From contig UCGV01000032.1 in NCBI GenBank assembly GCA_900471925.1, forward strand, positions 1 to 64,000: 64,000 nucleotides of DNA, in the 5' to 3' direction. The notes under the pieces are model-generated. The model did not search any database, was not told the DNA's origin, and was given only the letters and a program-made list of their open reading frames with translations. Each line of letters opens with the position of its first letter. Position 1 is the stretch's first letter. This DNA comes from Hyphomicrobiales bacterium. GTDB taxonomy: Bacteria; Pseudomonadota; Alphaproteobacteria; Rhizobiales; Rhizobiaceae. The position numbers and the translations under genes are program-made. This document shows, in pieces, positions 40,364 to 49,265 of this stretch.

Positions 40364-41541
40364 GATACCGCGATGTGGTTTGAAATTCCAAAGCTTTCCG
40401 GCAGCAAAAATTCTATCGATGCATCGCTTGCAATACATATTGCCGCCTCCGCCAGCCGGTGCGCGAGCCCGAAGCTGACTTTGAACCCGCCTGTCAGCGC
40501 GATGAGATTTTGATTCTCCGGATGCGCGCCCACCATAGGATCGCGGTCGATCGCCTTCGGCCGCAACCCGGCCCAGCGCTCGATCACAGGCGCGTCGCGC
40601 AGCGCCGGCACCATATCGCGAGCGGCAGCGATCAGCGCATCCAGTTGTTCGTCGGTGGAAAACGGATCGGCAAAACTGTTCTCGCTGGTACTGCCGATGG
40701 CGACATGCCCGCCCTCATGCGCAACGACGTAAAGCCCGTCCCGGAAAATCGTCGGCAAGGCGGGATCGATATCAGCAACCAACAATGCCGCCTGTCCTTT
40801 CACGGCCTGTCCGAGCGGCTTTTTCAACCCCGACGTCATCTCTTCCAGAAACGGGAAGGAACGATACCCGGCCGCAAGAATGCAATGACCGAAAGCGATC
40901 GTCGCGCCACCGATCGAGGCCATCCCGCGCACTGGATCGAGTGCTGCTATTGCCGTATTCTCCAGTACTCGAACATGCCTCGCCGCAAGGAGAAAAGCCT
41001 TGAGCGTCGCGACGAGCGAGCGTGGCGCGACACGGGCGGCCAGCGTATCATGGACGAAACCGCTCTCCCCGGCCGCCGGATCTATCCAGTCTTCACCGGG
41101 CGGCCTGTCCAACACATGCCAGTGGAAACGCCGCTCCCCTGTCCGCCAGACCGCCTCCGCATCCTCGAAATGGCCGAGTGCGATCTTACGCAGATGCGGC
41201 TTCGGAAGCGGGATCAGCCGGCCGGAGCGTCGATAACCCGCCGAAAGCCCGGTGACCTCCTCGATTGCGGCAATCTCGGCCTCCAGCGACACCAGTGCAT
41301 CGAACTGGAATTGCTTCTTCTCCGACCAGCGATCCGGCATATGCGGCATGAGTGCGCCGAGCAGCCCGCCACTTGCCCCGCACCCGATCTGCCCGGCGTC
41401 AACCAGCAGAGTTTCGATGCCGCGGCGCTCTGCATGGACGGCGGCCCAGAGGCCCATGATACCGCCGCCGACGATGAGGAGATCAATGGATTGTTGACCC
41501 AGGGCCGGAGCGGGACTATCGGCTTTTTCCATGACAGACAT
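40354..41541 (-). CDS. FAD-dependent oxidoreductase, MnmC1-like
   Basis: A 395-residue D-amino-acid-oxidase-type flavoprotein. The dinucleotide loop IVGGGIMGLWAAVHAERRG is at about 24-42, followed by GASGGLLGALMPH. In E. coli the bifunctional MnmC joins an oxidase (MnmC1, converting cmnm5U to nm5U in tRNA) to a methyltransferase (MnmC2); here the neighbouring divergent gene is the methyltransferase, so this is the natural oxidase partner. A general amine oxidase is the alternative. Its start overlaps that of mnmD by about 11 bp; ATG 41541 and 41532 and a TTG at 41544 are possible. Confidence 0.8.
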   Translation of the reverse strand: MSVMEKADSPAPALGQQSIDLLIVGGGIMGLWAAVHAERRGIETLLVDAGQIGCGASGGLLGALMPHMPDRWSEKKQFQFDALVSLEAEIAAIEEVTGLSAGYRRSGRLIPLPKPHLRKIALGHFEDAEAVWRTGERRFHWHVLDRPPGEDWIDPAAGESGFVHDTLAARVAPRSLVATLKAFLLAARHVRVLENTAIAALDPVRGMASIGGATIAFGHCILAAGYRSFPFLEEMTSGLKKPLGQAVKGQAALLVADIDPALPTIFRDGLYVVAHEGGHVAIGSTSENSFADPFSTDEQLDALIAAARDMVPALRDAPVIERWAGLRPKAIDRDPMVGAHPENQNLIALTGGFKVSFGLAHRLAEAAICIASDASIEFLLPESFGISNHIAVSSR

Positions 41542-42253
41542 CAATCCCGATCAGATCGGCGCGGGCAAGCCGCAGCCCCTCGAATGGCGCGACGGCGATA
41601 TGCCCTATTCGACCGCCTTTGGCGACCATTTTTATTGCCAGACCGACGGCCGGCTGGAATGCGGCCACGTCTTCCTCGCCGGAAACGGCCTGCCCGAACG
41701 CTGGAGCGGCCGCCTGACCTTCCGGATCGGCGAACTCGGCTTCGGCACTGGGTTGAATTTTTCCGAAACCTGGCGACAGTGGAAGCTCCGCCGCGAACCC
41801 GGCCAGCACCTGCATTTCATATCCTTCGAGCTCTATCCGATGCGCCGCGAAGAAATCGACCGCGCGCTGGCCCACTGGCCCGAGATCGACGCCGAGCGGC
41901 AGGCGCTCGCCGCCATGTGGCCAGACGCACCCGAAGGCATCGTCTCACTCGATCTGGATGAGCAGACGCGGCTAAGCGTCGTCTGCGGTCGTGCGCTCGA
42001 TGGCGTCTCTGAAGCCGCTCCCGATTTCGACGCCTGGTTTCTCGACGGCTTCGCCCCGTCGCGAAACAGCGACATGTGGTCGGAAGAGCTGATGCGCCTC
42101 GTCTGCGAAAAGACGCGAGCGGGTGGAAGCTTCGCGACCTATGCCGCGGCAGGCTTCGTGCGCCGCAATCTCGCGGCCGCCGGCTTCACCGTCGAGCGGC
42201 GCAAGGGTTTTGCCGGCAAGCGGGAAATGCTCTGCGGAGTGAAATCTCAGTAG
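41531..42253 (+). CDS. mnmD: tRNA nm5(s2)U34 methyltransferase MnmD
   Basis: A 240-residue class I methyltransferase (DUF752) that methylates 5-aminomethyl-2-thiouridine at tRNA position 34, the second activity of bifunctional MnmC. MPYSTAFGDHFYCQTDG and FRIGELGFGTGLNFSETWRQW (SAM loop), and WFLDGFAPSRNSDMWSEELM are conserved. It diverges from the oxidase gene with overlapping starts, and overlaps the end of the hybrid kinase gene by 7 bp. Confidence 0.9.
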   Translation: MTDINPDQIGAGKPQPLEWRDGDMPYSTAFGDHFYCQTDGRLECGHVFLAGNGLPERWSGRLTFRIGELGFGTGLNFSETWRQWKLRREPGQHLHFISFELYPMRREEIDRALAHWPEIDAERQALAAMWPDAPEGIVSLDLDEQTRLSVVCGRALDGVSEAAPDFDAWFLDGFAPSRNSDMWSEELMRLVCEKTRAGGSFATYAAAGFVRRNLAAAGFTVERRKGFAGKREMLCGVKSQ

Positions 42254-45200
42254 CCGGAACGACCCGGCTGCATTTCGCCGCCACCCAGCCACTGGCGGAT
42301 CTTGTCTTCCAGCAGCTCGGGACTGATCGGCTTCGACATATAGTCGTCCATGCCCGCATCGAGGCAAAGCTCGCGGTCGCTTTCCAGCGCATGTGCCGTC
42401 ACCCCGATGATCGGCACGCGATGGCCCTGCCCCTGTTCTTTCTCGCGGATCAGCTTCGTCGCCTGATGGCCGTTCATGACCGGCATTGAAACGTCCATCA
42501 TGATCAGGCGCGGCGTATGCTGCTCCCACGCCTCCACCGCCTCTTCGCCATTGTTGACGACGAGGAAGGAAAGCCCGGTTCCCTGCAATATCTGCGTGAA
42601 GACAATCTGGTTGACCTCATTGTCTTCGGCCACGAGAACATCGACAAAATCGGCTGCCCGTTTCTGCGGAGCCGCAACAGGCGACGGCGGCGGCGGGGCC
42701 TCCGCCTCTTTCTGCAGCCGTGCAATCTCCGCTTCCGAAGCCTGCTTGACGCGGCTGGCCCGCACCACTTCGACGACCGTATTACGCAACAGGTTGGCGC
42801 GCGCCGGCTTCATCAGATGCGCATGGCCGTTCAGCGCTGCGAATTCTTTCTCCGTGCCGGAAATATCCATCGAGGTCAGGAAGATGATCGGCAATTCCGC
42901 GAAACGCGTGTCAGCGCGCAGGCGACGAGCAACTTCGGCACCGTTCATCTCGGGCATATGGTAGTCGAGCACGACCGCATCGACTTTGATGCCGAGATCA
43001 GTGGCCGCTTCCAGAATGGCAAATCCGGTGGCTCCGCCCTCTGCGGCAACGCCATCGAAACCCCAGAGGCCGAGCTGTTCGGTAAGGATGCGGCGGTTGA
43101 CCTCGTTATCGTCGATGACGATCACGCGCGCGCCCTGCACATTGATCGGCAACGGCTTCGGCTCGATACGGGCAGCAGCTATGGCAAAGGGCAGCTTGAC
43201 GGTAAAGACCGAGCCCTTGCCCCATTCGCTTTCGACATGGATATAGCCGCCGAAAAGATCGACGAGACCGGCAGTGATCGCAAGCCCGAGGCCTGTGCCT
43301 TCATGCCGCCGGGTCGAAGAAGCATCGACCTGCGAGAATTTGTCGAAGACCGAGTCCACCTTCTCGGCCGGAATGCCGATGCCGGTATCCTCGATGCGGA
43401 TGCTGGTCATGATCTCGCCACCGGAGGAAGGCTCGAAACCGATATCGACGAAGACATGACCGCGCTCGGTGAATTTCACCGCATTGCCGACGAGATTTGT
43501 GACGATCTGTCGGAAGCGCCCGGCATCGCCGATGACGGCGGCGGGCAGATCGGGCGCTGCACGCACCAGAAGCTCGATATCCTTCTCGGCCGCCGGCGAA
43601 GACAGAAGCGTTGCCACGTCCTCGACCGCTTCGACTAGATCGAAGGCCGCCCTGCGAAGCTTCATCTGCCCGGCATCGATCTTCGAGAAATCGAGGATGT
43701 CGTTGATGATCGTCAGGAGCGCATTGCCCGATTTGACGATGATATCGACAAACGTCTTCTGGCGGGTATCGAGATTGGTCTTGGCAAGCAGTTCCGCCAT
43801 GCCGAGCACACCGTTCATCGGTGTGCGGATCTCATGGCTCATATTGGCGAGGAATTCCGACTTGGCACGGTCGGCGGCTTCCGCACGCGACAGAAGACCG
43901 GTCAGCTCCTCCTCGCGCTGCTTCATCTCGGTGACGTCGGTGAAGAGCGCGACCCAGTGCTGCCCCGTGCTGACGGTGGCGTCCATATTGACCCAGCGCG
44001 TACCCTCGATATGGAAGACGGTGGAAATCGGCTGTCGGGCGGCGATATTCGTCCGCCACTCCTCCAGCGTGTCGACAGCCTTGTCATGGAAGTCGCCGCG
44101 ATTGGCGCAGAACTGGAAGAGATCGATCCAGCCGCGCCCCATTTCGGTCAACTCGGCCGGAATGCGCAGCACCTCGGCAAGCCCCTCGTTGGAAAGCTTG
44201 ATCAGCCCGTCCTGAACGATCGCCAGCCCTTGCGACATGCCGTGCGTGGCATCACGCATCATCTCGCCGAGATCTTCCAGCGCGGCCCGTGCCTCGTGGA
44301 TTTCCTGCTCGCGCTCCCGCACGGCGGAAATATCGGAATAAGTCAGAAGGATGCGGTTGGAGGAAATGCGCCTGCTATCGAAGATGACGGACTTGCCGGC
44401 CGCCCAATCAAGCGCGATCGGCTCCGGATCGGCAGCCTCGAACAATCCCTTGCGGAAAGTGTAGATTTCTTCCGGCGTCTGCGCCTCGCCGTAGCGGCCG
44501 AGTTCGTGATTGCGCCTGATGACATCGAGAAACGGCCGGCCGTCAAAACGGTCGTCGAGCGGCAGTTCCCAGATGCTGTAGAACTCGTCATTGACGTAGA
44601 GAATGGTATGATCGTTGTCGAGGATCAGCACGCCGACTGGCAGCGAACGCAGGATGCTCTCGATTTCCTGATGCAGCACTTCCTCGTGCTGGTGGGCCTC
44701 GATCAGCTCTTTCTCACGCGTCTTCAGCGGCGTGATGTCGGAGAATGAACCGACGACATAGAGCTTGCCATCAGGCGTTTCCACGCGGTTGACGCGGGAG
44801 AGCACCTGGAAGACCTCGCCATTCGTGTTCGGCAGGTAGCTCTCGACTTCGGTCAGTGCGCCGTTTTTCAGCGCCAGCAGGTTTTCCTGATAGATCGCCT
44901 CGCCGGCCTCGGGGCCGAACATGTCGTGCTCGGTCAGCCCCAGCGCCTCGGAGCGCAGATGACCGGTGAAGGTCTCGTAATATTGGTTGGCGTAGACCAG
45001 CCGGTGATCCTCGTCGCGCACGAAGGCGGCAACCGGCAGATCTTCCATGATGGTGCGCAGCAGGTCGCGCTCGCGCACGCTCTCATGCCAGGCTTTCTCG
45101 CCCGCCGGCACGGCCTTGCCGACATCGGGCGCAGATTTGCTGCCCTCAGGCGCATACCTGTTGCCCCCACGATAAGCGGCGTTGACGATCAGCGGGCGTC

Positions 45201-45660
45201 CGTCATCGGCAAAGATACCAATCGGGTGCTCGAGATTTTCAAGCGCCTCGCGAATACGGCCGAGATCGGCGGCCATTGTATCGGCGACTTCAGGGATAGC
45301 GTGGCGCGGTTCGCGCAGGTCGAAAATGCCGAGCACATAAGCCCGGTCCTGCGAGGGCGAAAAGCTCTCGATCAGCACCCGCTCATGGCTGAGGCCGGCC
45401 GCGTCGAAGGCGATTGCACTCTCTTCCGTGCCGAAAACCAGTGCCCGGCGCTCGCGATCTTCACGCTCTTCTTCCTCGGTCCGATCGAAGAGTTCGCGGC
45501 TGCGCTGGCCGATAAAGTCGGAGATCTCGCGGCCAAAGAAGCGGGCATAGGCCTCGTTGACGGCGACATAGCGAAGTTCGCTGTTTTTGACATAGGCCGG
45601 GGTATCCAGATCAGCGATCCGGCGACAAGCCAATTCCAAAAGTTCCCCCGCCGAGTCCAA
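42247..45660 (-). CDS. Soluble hybrid histidine kinase with PAS domains and two receivers
   Basis: An 1137-residue cytoplasmic sensor kinase, with no membrane helix seen. Order: PAS-like at about 15-115; PAS-like at 205-310, 335-445 and 460-575; HisKA with His609 in SHEIRTP; ATPase domain with DTGIGIPAE (about 758) and GTGLGLAI; receiver 1 with Asp899 (VVLDYHMPEMNG); a Pro-rich linker near 988; receiver 2 with Asp1056 (MMDVSMPVMNG). No HPt domain is present, so phosphate must pass to a separate one. Its input and output are unknown. The end overlaps mnmD by 7 bp. Confidence 0.92.
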   Translation of the reverse strand: MDSAGELLELACRRIADLDTPAYVKNSELRYVAVNEAYARFFGREISDFIGQRSRELFDRTEEEEREDRERRALVFGTEESAIAFDAAGLSHERVLIESFSPSQDRAYVLGIFDLREPRHAIPEVADTMAADLGRIREALENLEHPIGIFADDGRPLIVNAAYRGGNRYAPEGSKSAPDVGKAVPAGEKAWHESVRERDLLRTIMEDLPVAAFVRDEDHRLVYANQYYETFTGHLRSEALGLTEHDMFGPEAGEAIYQENLLALKNGALTEVESYLPNTNGEVFQVLSRVNRVETPDGKLYVVGSFSDITPLKTREKELIEAHQHEEVLHQEIESILRSLPVGVLILDNDHTILYVNDEFYSIWELPLDDRFDGRPFLDVIRRNHELGRYGEAQTPEEIYTFRKGLFEAADPEPIALDWAAGKSVIFDSRRISSNRILLTYSDISAVREREQEIHEARAALEDLGEMMRDATHGMSQGLAIVQDGLIKLSNEGLAEVLRIPAELTEMGRGWIDLFQFCANRGDFHDKAVDTLEEWRTNIAARQPISTVFHIEGTRWVNMDATVSTGQHWVALFTDVTEMKQREEELTGLLSRAEAADRAKSEFLANMSHEIRTPMNGVLGMAELLAKTNLDTRQKTFVDIIVKSGNALLTIINDILDFSKIDAGQMKLRRAAFDLVEAVEDVATLLSSPAAEKDIELLVRAAPDLPAAVIGDAGRFRQIVTNLVGNAVKFTERGHVFVDIGFEPSSGGEIMTSIRIEDTGIGIPAEKVDSVFDKFSQVDASSTRRHEGTGLGLAITAGLVDLFGGYIHVESEWGKGSVFTVKLPFAIAAARIEPKPLPINVQGARVIVIDDNEVNRRILTEQLGLWGFDGVAAEGGATGFAILEAATDLGIKVDAVVLDYHMPEMNGAEVARRLRADTRFAELPIIFLTSMDISGTEKEFAALNGHAHLMKPARANLLRNTVVEVVRASRVKQASEAEIARLQKEAEAPPPPSPVAAPQKRAADFVDVLVAEDNEVNQIVFTQILQGTGLSFLVVNNGEEAVEAWEQHTPRLIMMDVSMPVMNGHQATKLIREKEQGQGHRVPIIGVTAHALESDRELCLDAGMDDYMSKPISPELLEDKIRQWLGGGEMQPGRSGY

Positions 45661-45985
45661 AAAATGTCCACTCCCGCAATGAATGAAATATCCCTTACAA
45701 CAACCATAACGCCAAGGCTTTTAACAAGCTTTTAACCATAAAATTCCACGGAAGAGAATTTGCAGCCGGCTCATGAAGTTGATGAATCAGAGTGGCAACA
45801 ATGGCTTGCACCAGGCTGAAATGACCGCAAGATTCACGGGGAAAACCTTCAGCAGCCCCGGCGGGCGTTAACGAGCATGGAGAAAATTTAATCCGGGCGC
45901 CGCTTGCGCTACCATCAACGCGCCGCGATCGGAGCGGATTCTGTCCAAGGCTTCAATGACAAGCCTACGATGAAAGGAATTCGAG
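45661..45985. other. Intergenic region of 325 bp
   Basis: This stretch separates the divergent kinase gene and a small secreted-protein gene. I see no RNA gene, no terminator and no recognisable motif. A frame of 32 codons from 45773 is open but has no ribosome site. The AT-richer part near 45700-45750 is the likely promoter zone of the kinase gene. Confidence 0.4.
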
Positions 45986-46324
45986 ATGTCCGTTCTTCAT
46001 AAGACCATGGCGGCGGGCCTGATTGCATTGACATTTGCCGGCGCCTCTCTGGCGACGGCCGGAACCGCCAGCGCCCATTCGGGCAATGCTTTCTGGGGCG
46101 GCGTTGCCGGGGGTGTTGTCGGCGGCCTTGTGGGCGGAGCGATCGCCTCCGGTCCCGCCTATCCGGCCTATCCGGCGCCTTACGGCTATTATCCGCGCCC
46201 CTATGCCTATTATCCGGCCTATCGGGCCTATCCCGCCTATTATTACGGTCCGCGCTACTGCCGTCCGGAATGGCGCCATGATCGCTGGGGCCATCCCTAC
46301 CGTATCGACGTGTGCACGCGCTGA
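45986..46324 (+). CDS. Small secreted Gly-zipper and Tyr/Pro-rich protein
   Basis: A 112-residue exported protein. A signal peptide (about 1-31, ending TASAH) is followed by a glycine zipper (GGVAGGVVGGLVGGAIA, residues 39-55) and then repeats rich in Pro, Ala and Tyr (AYPAYPAPYGYY, YPAYRAYPAYYYG). The Cys pair near the end (YCRPEW, DVCTR) may be joined. Such proteins are common in rhizobia and are thought to sit in the outer membrane or periplasm; function unknown. GAAAGGAA precedes the ATG. Confidence 0.8.
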   Translation: MSVLHKTMAAGLIALTFAGASLATAGTASAHSGNAFWGGVAGGVVGGLVGGAIASGPAYPAYPAPYGYYPRPYAYYPAYRAYPAYYYGPRYCRPEWRHDRWGHPYRIDVCTR

Positions 46325-46397
46325 ACGATTTTAAGGCATCGCTTGACCTCCCGCCGACGCCGGGCCATGCATCGCGTGGCCAGAGGGAGATCATGCG

Positions 46398-47513
46398 ATG
46401 CCGGAACCGCTCAAGAATCTGCTGCATCCCGCACTCGTGCGAGCGATGGCCGAAATTATCGCCGCCAATGCTTCGAGCTTTGACCACGGCCGCTTTGCCG
46501 CACTGGCAACTGACGGCATCGAATCATTGGAACTGATGGAACGGGCCGCGCTGATCCGCGACGCACTCTTTGCAACTCTACCCGAGAATTTCCCCCAGGC
46601 CGCAGCCATCCTCGCCGCCAGTCTGCCAACCGCAGCAAAGTCCGGCCTGACAGGCTGGATGTTGCTCCCCGTCAACCAATTTATCGCCGCGCGCGGCCTT
46701 CAGGATTTCGAAGTCGCGCTCGATCTCCTGAAGGCGCTGACGCCACATTTCACCGCGGAATTCGGCATCCGCCAGTTCATCCATCACGATCAGGCACGCG
46801 CGCTGGCGACGATCGCACGTTGGACCGATGACGAAAACCAGCATGTCCGCCGGCTGGCGAGCGAAGGCACCCGCCCCCGTCTGCCTTGGGCCATGCGCCT
46901 GCCGCAACTCGTCAAGGACCCCTCGCCCATTTTGCCGATCCTGACGGCGCTGATGGACGACCCAGAGGATTATGTCCGCCGCTCCGTCGCAAACAGCCTG
47001 AACGACATCGCCAAGGACCATCCGGACCTCGTGGCCGCCTTCATAGCCGACCATATCGAAGGCGCCTCGGCCGAACGTCGCTGGCTCCTGAAACACGCTT
47101 CCCGCACCCTCTTGAAGAAGGGCCACGCACAAGCGCTCGCCAATTTCGGCTTCGGCGTGGCTTCATCTCTGGAATGTAGCCTGCACCTTGCCAACCCGGC
47201 CGTGCTGTTCGGTGAAGGGCTGGATTTCGGTATCCGCCTGCGCAATACCGGCAAGACACCGCAATCGCTGATGATCGACTATGCCATCCATCACGTGAAG
47301 GCTGATGGCACGCTCTCGCCCAAGGTCTTCAAATGGAAGACGGTGACGCTGGCATCGGGCGAAGACCATGTCGTCCAACGCCGCCATGCCATGAGGCCGA
47401 TCACGACGCGGCGCTACTATCCGGGCGAGCACCGCATCGTGATCCTGATCAATGGCGCCGAGACAGCAACGGAGCGCTTTATCCTGTCCATGCCTTCAGC
47501 GCCGACACCCTGA
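46398..47513 (+). CDS. HEAT-repeat DNA alkylation repair-like protein
   Basis: A 371-residue all-helical protein of the AlkD-like HEAT-repeat family. AlkD glycosylases lift positively charged alkylated bases without flipping. HEAT-like pairs are visible: RALATIARWTDDENQHVRRLASEGTRPRLPW and LMDDPEDYVRRSVANSLNDIAKDHPDL. The C-terminal part (SLMIDYAIHHVKADG) is a family-specific extension. The catalytic Trp/Asp/Arg set of AlkD cannot be confirmed by eye. Its stop is 2 bases from the end of the convergent hydrolase gene. Confidence 0.75.
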   Translation: MPEPLKNLLHPALVRAMAEIIAANASSFDHGRFAALATDGIESLELMERAALIRDALFATLPENFPQAAAILAASLPTAAKSGLTGWMLLPVNQFIAARGLQDFEVALDLLKALTPHFTAEFGIRQFIHHDQARALATIARWTDDENQHVRRLASEGTRPRLPWAMRLPQLVKDPSPILPILTALMDDPEDYVRRSVANSLNDIAKDHPDLVAAFIADHIEGASAERRWLLKHASRTLLKKGHAQALANFGFGVASSLECSLHLANPAVLFGEGLDFGIRLRNTGKTPQSLMIDYAIHHVKADGTLSPKVFKWKTVTLASGEDHVVQRRHAMRPITTRRYYPGEHRIVILINGAETATERFILSMPSAPTP

Positions 47514-47515
47514 CC

Positions 47516-48436
47516 TCACGTCTCGAGAAGGAACTGCGAAATCAGCCTGTTGATGGCCTCCGGGCTGTCTTCGAAGCTGTAATGTCCCGCGCCCGGCAGG
47601 CGATGGATCGGCGCGCCGGGAAAGAGTTCGGCAAAAAGCGGCAGGAAATGCTCGGCATGGAGCGTGCGATCGGCATCTCCCCATAGTGCCAAGGCCGGCT
47701 TGCCGCGTATCGCGCTGATGGCCGCGGCATCCGGCGCTTCAAACTGGTGAGCGCGGGTTGCAAATCCTTTAGCCCAGCCGATCGCGCCGAGACAATCGGC
47801 AGGATGTGCGAAAGGCGCGCCATAGGCGCTGATGAAACTGTCGGTGATGATTGAATTGTCCTCGAAACCGTTGAGCTTCAACGTGCTCAGTATGTTGTAG
47901 CCGAGCTGCCCGAGCACGCTTTCGAGAATGCCCTCGCTCTCGGCCTTCAGGATCCACTGGAACCAGGGGGAGACGCCGGCATTGGCCACGAGCCGGTCCA
48001 GACTGTCGGCCTGGCCGAAAGGTGTCGGGCCATTCACCGAGATGATGCGGCCGATGCGATCTGGATGCCGGGCGGCAAGCCCCATACCGACGGGGCCGCC
48101 GAAATCGTGCATCACCAGCGTGATACCGGTGAGGTCGAGCGCCAGCACGAAGGCCTCGATATTATCGATGTGATCCTGAAGCCAGTAGCTGCGGCCCTGC
48201 GGCGTCTCGCTCTTTCCGAAGCCCATATGGTCGGGAACAACGACCCTATACGTCTCGCTGAGCGACGCGATGAGATGGCGAAACAGATTGCCCCAAGTGG
48301 GCTCGCCGTGCAGGCAAAGCACGACCTCGCCATGCTCGAGCCCCTCATCGACATAATGCATCCGGAAGCCCGGTGCCTCAGTGAAATGCGGTGAGAACGG
48401 GAACGTGCCGTCAAAAGTAGAGTCGGATTCAATCAC
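47516..48436 (-). CDS. Haloalkane-dehalogenase-like alpha/beta hydrolase
   Basis: A 306-residue alpha/beta hydrolase. HGEPTWGNLF (43-52) gives the oxyanion loop, and the elbow has Asp111 (VMHDFGGPVG) instead of Ser, which is what haloalkane dehalogenases and fluoroacetate dehalogenases use. The acid is probably in WGDADRTL and the His in GAGHYSFEDSP. The HDFGG elbow and general sequence fit haloalkane dehalogenase-like proteins, but the halide-binding Trp cannot be confirmed. A GTG at 48436 with CCGGAG upstream starts it. It diverges from an HxlR regulator. Confidence 0.75.
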   Translation of the reverse strand: MIESDSTFDGTFPFSPHFTEAPGFRMHYVDEGLEHGEVVLCLHGEPTWGNLFRHLIASLSETYRVVVPDHMGFGKSETPQGRSYWLQDHIDNIEAFVLALDLTGITLVMHDFGGPVGMGLAARHPDRIGRIISVNGPTPFGQADSLDRLVANAGVSPWFQWILKAESEGILESVLGQLGYNILSTLKLNGFEDNSIITDSFISAYGAPFAHPADCLGAIGWAKGFATRAHQFEAPDAAAISAIRGKPALALWGDADRTLHAEHFLPLFAELFPGAPIHRLPGAGHYSFEDSPEAINRLISQFLLET

Positions 48437-48446
48437 GATAATCTCC

Positions 48447-48517
48447 GGTGTGGTTTCAAATTAAAACCACACCTCGATAACCCTTGCGGTTTCAACTTGC
48501 AACCAATATGTTGAAAC
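48447..48517. promoter_or_regulatory. Candidate HxlR operators in divergent spacer
   Basis: Site 1: GGTGTGGTTT (48447-48456) and AAACCACACC (48464-48473), a perfect 10-bp inverted repeat with a 7-base centre, 11 bases from the hydrolase start. Site 2: GTTTCAAC (48489-48496) and GTTGAAAC (48510-48517). Both contain GTTT/AAAC half-sites and lie between divergent genes. Confidence 0.65.
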
Positions 48518-48543
48518 GGCAACGAGGAACGGACCGGATCACC

Positions 48544-49011
48544 ATGGCCAAGCGAGTAAGTCACAACACGTCCATGTGCGGGGTTGCCCGTCCACTCGAT
48601 GCGATCGGCGACTGGTGGTCGCTGCTGATCGTCCGAGACGCCTTCGACGGCCTGCGTCGGTTCGGGGAGTTTCAGAAAAGCCTTGGGCTTGCGAAGAACA
48701 TCCTGTCGGCCCGGCTGCGCAATCTCGTCACACACGGCATCCTGGAAACCGTGCCGGCCTCGGACGGAAGCCCCTATCAGGAATATGTGCTGACAGAGAA
48801 AGGGCGTGGCCTGTTTCCGGTTCTGGTCGCGCTTCGGCAATGGGGCGAAGAGTTCTTCTTCGAACCCGGCGAGCCGCATGTCGAGCTGGTCGACAGGAAA
48901 GCCGGCCTGCCGATCCGAAGGCTGCAATTGCATGCCGAAGATGGGCGCATCGTCACGTCAGATGATACCGTTGTTCGCCTGCCTGCGGCTGCCCGCAGCG
49001 CATCCTCTTGA
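48544..49011 (+). CDS. HxlR-family transcriptional regulator
   Basis: A 155-residue winged-helix regulator. MCGVARPLDAIGDWWSLLIVRDAFDGLRRFGEFQ is the HxlR start with a Cys at residue 12 that in this family may sense electrophiles or oxidants, and ILSARLRNLVTHGILE is the recognition helix. Near the C-terminus there is a small extra segment. It diverges from the dehalogenase-like hydrolase, its likely target, across two palindromes. The ATG at 48544 begins the domain; the longer frame back to 48484 would cover operator 2. Confidence 0.88.
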   Translation: MAKRVSHNTSMCGVARPLDAIGDWWSLLIVRDAFDGLRRFGEFQKSLGLAKNILSARLRNLVTHGILETVPASDGSPYQEYVLTEKGRGLFPVLVALRQWGEEFFFEPGEPHVELVDRKAGLPIRRLQLHAEDGRIVTSDDTVVRLPAAARSASS

Positions 49012-49208
49012 CTTTCGTTGGAAAATAGACCACATGCAGCGCAGCTTTCACCTTCCGGCCGCCGCGTGAGCGTGCCACTGCAACAGATGCTGAAGAAGGA
49101 CAGAGCGCATTCTGATGATGTCGCACCCAAGAGCGGCAAGACGCGCTGGAAGCTTTTTCCAACTTACAAGTTCCCATTTCACGCGGGGTTCTTGACGCCA
49201 GATTGACA

Positions 49209-49237
49209 CCGGACCGCATGTGGCGATCCGGCGTTTT
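49209..49237 (+). other. Leader hairpin before DEAD-box helicase gene
   Basis: CCGGA (49209-49213) pairs with TCCGG (49227-49231), extended inward by CGC/GCG after one mismatch, and is followed by CGTTTTCGTTT. It has the form of a weak terminator or attenuator 29 bases ahead of the helicase start. The 254-bp region 49012-49265 holds nothing else I can name; it may be a long leader typical of cold-induced RNA helicase genes. Confidence 0.4.
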
Positions 49238-49265
49238 CGTTTGGCGCGCCCTAAAAGGTTATGAC

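Noticed and set aside
40459..41961. 500-codon frame antisense to the FAD oxidoreductase and running into mnmD
   Set aside because: Both real genes have conserved motifs; this frame is a composition artefact.
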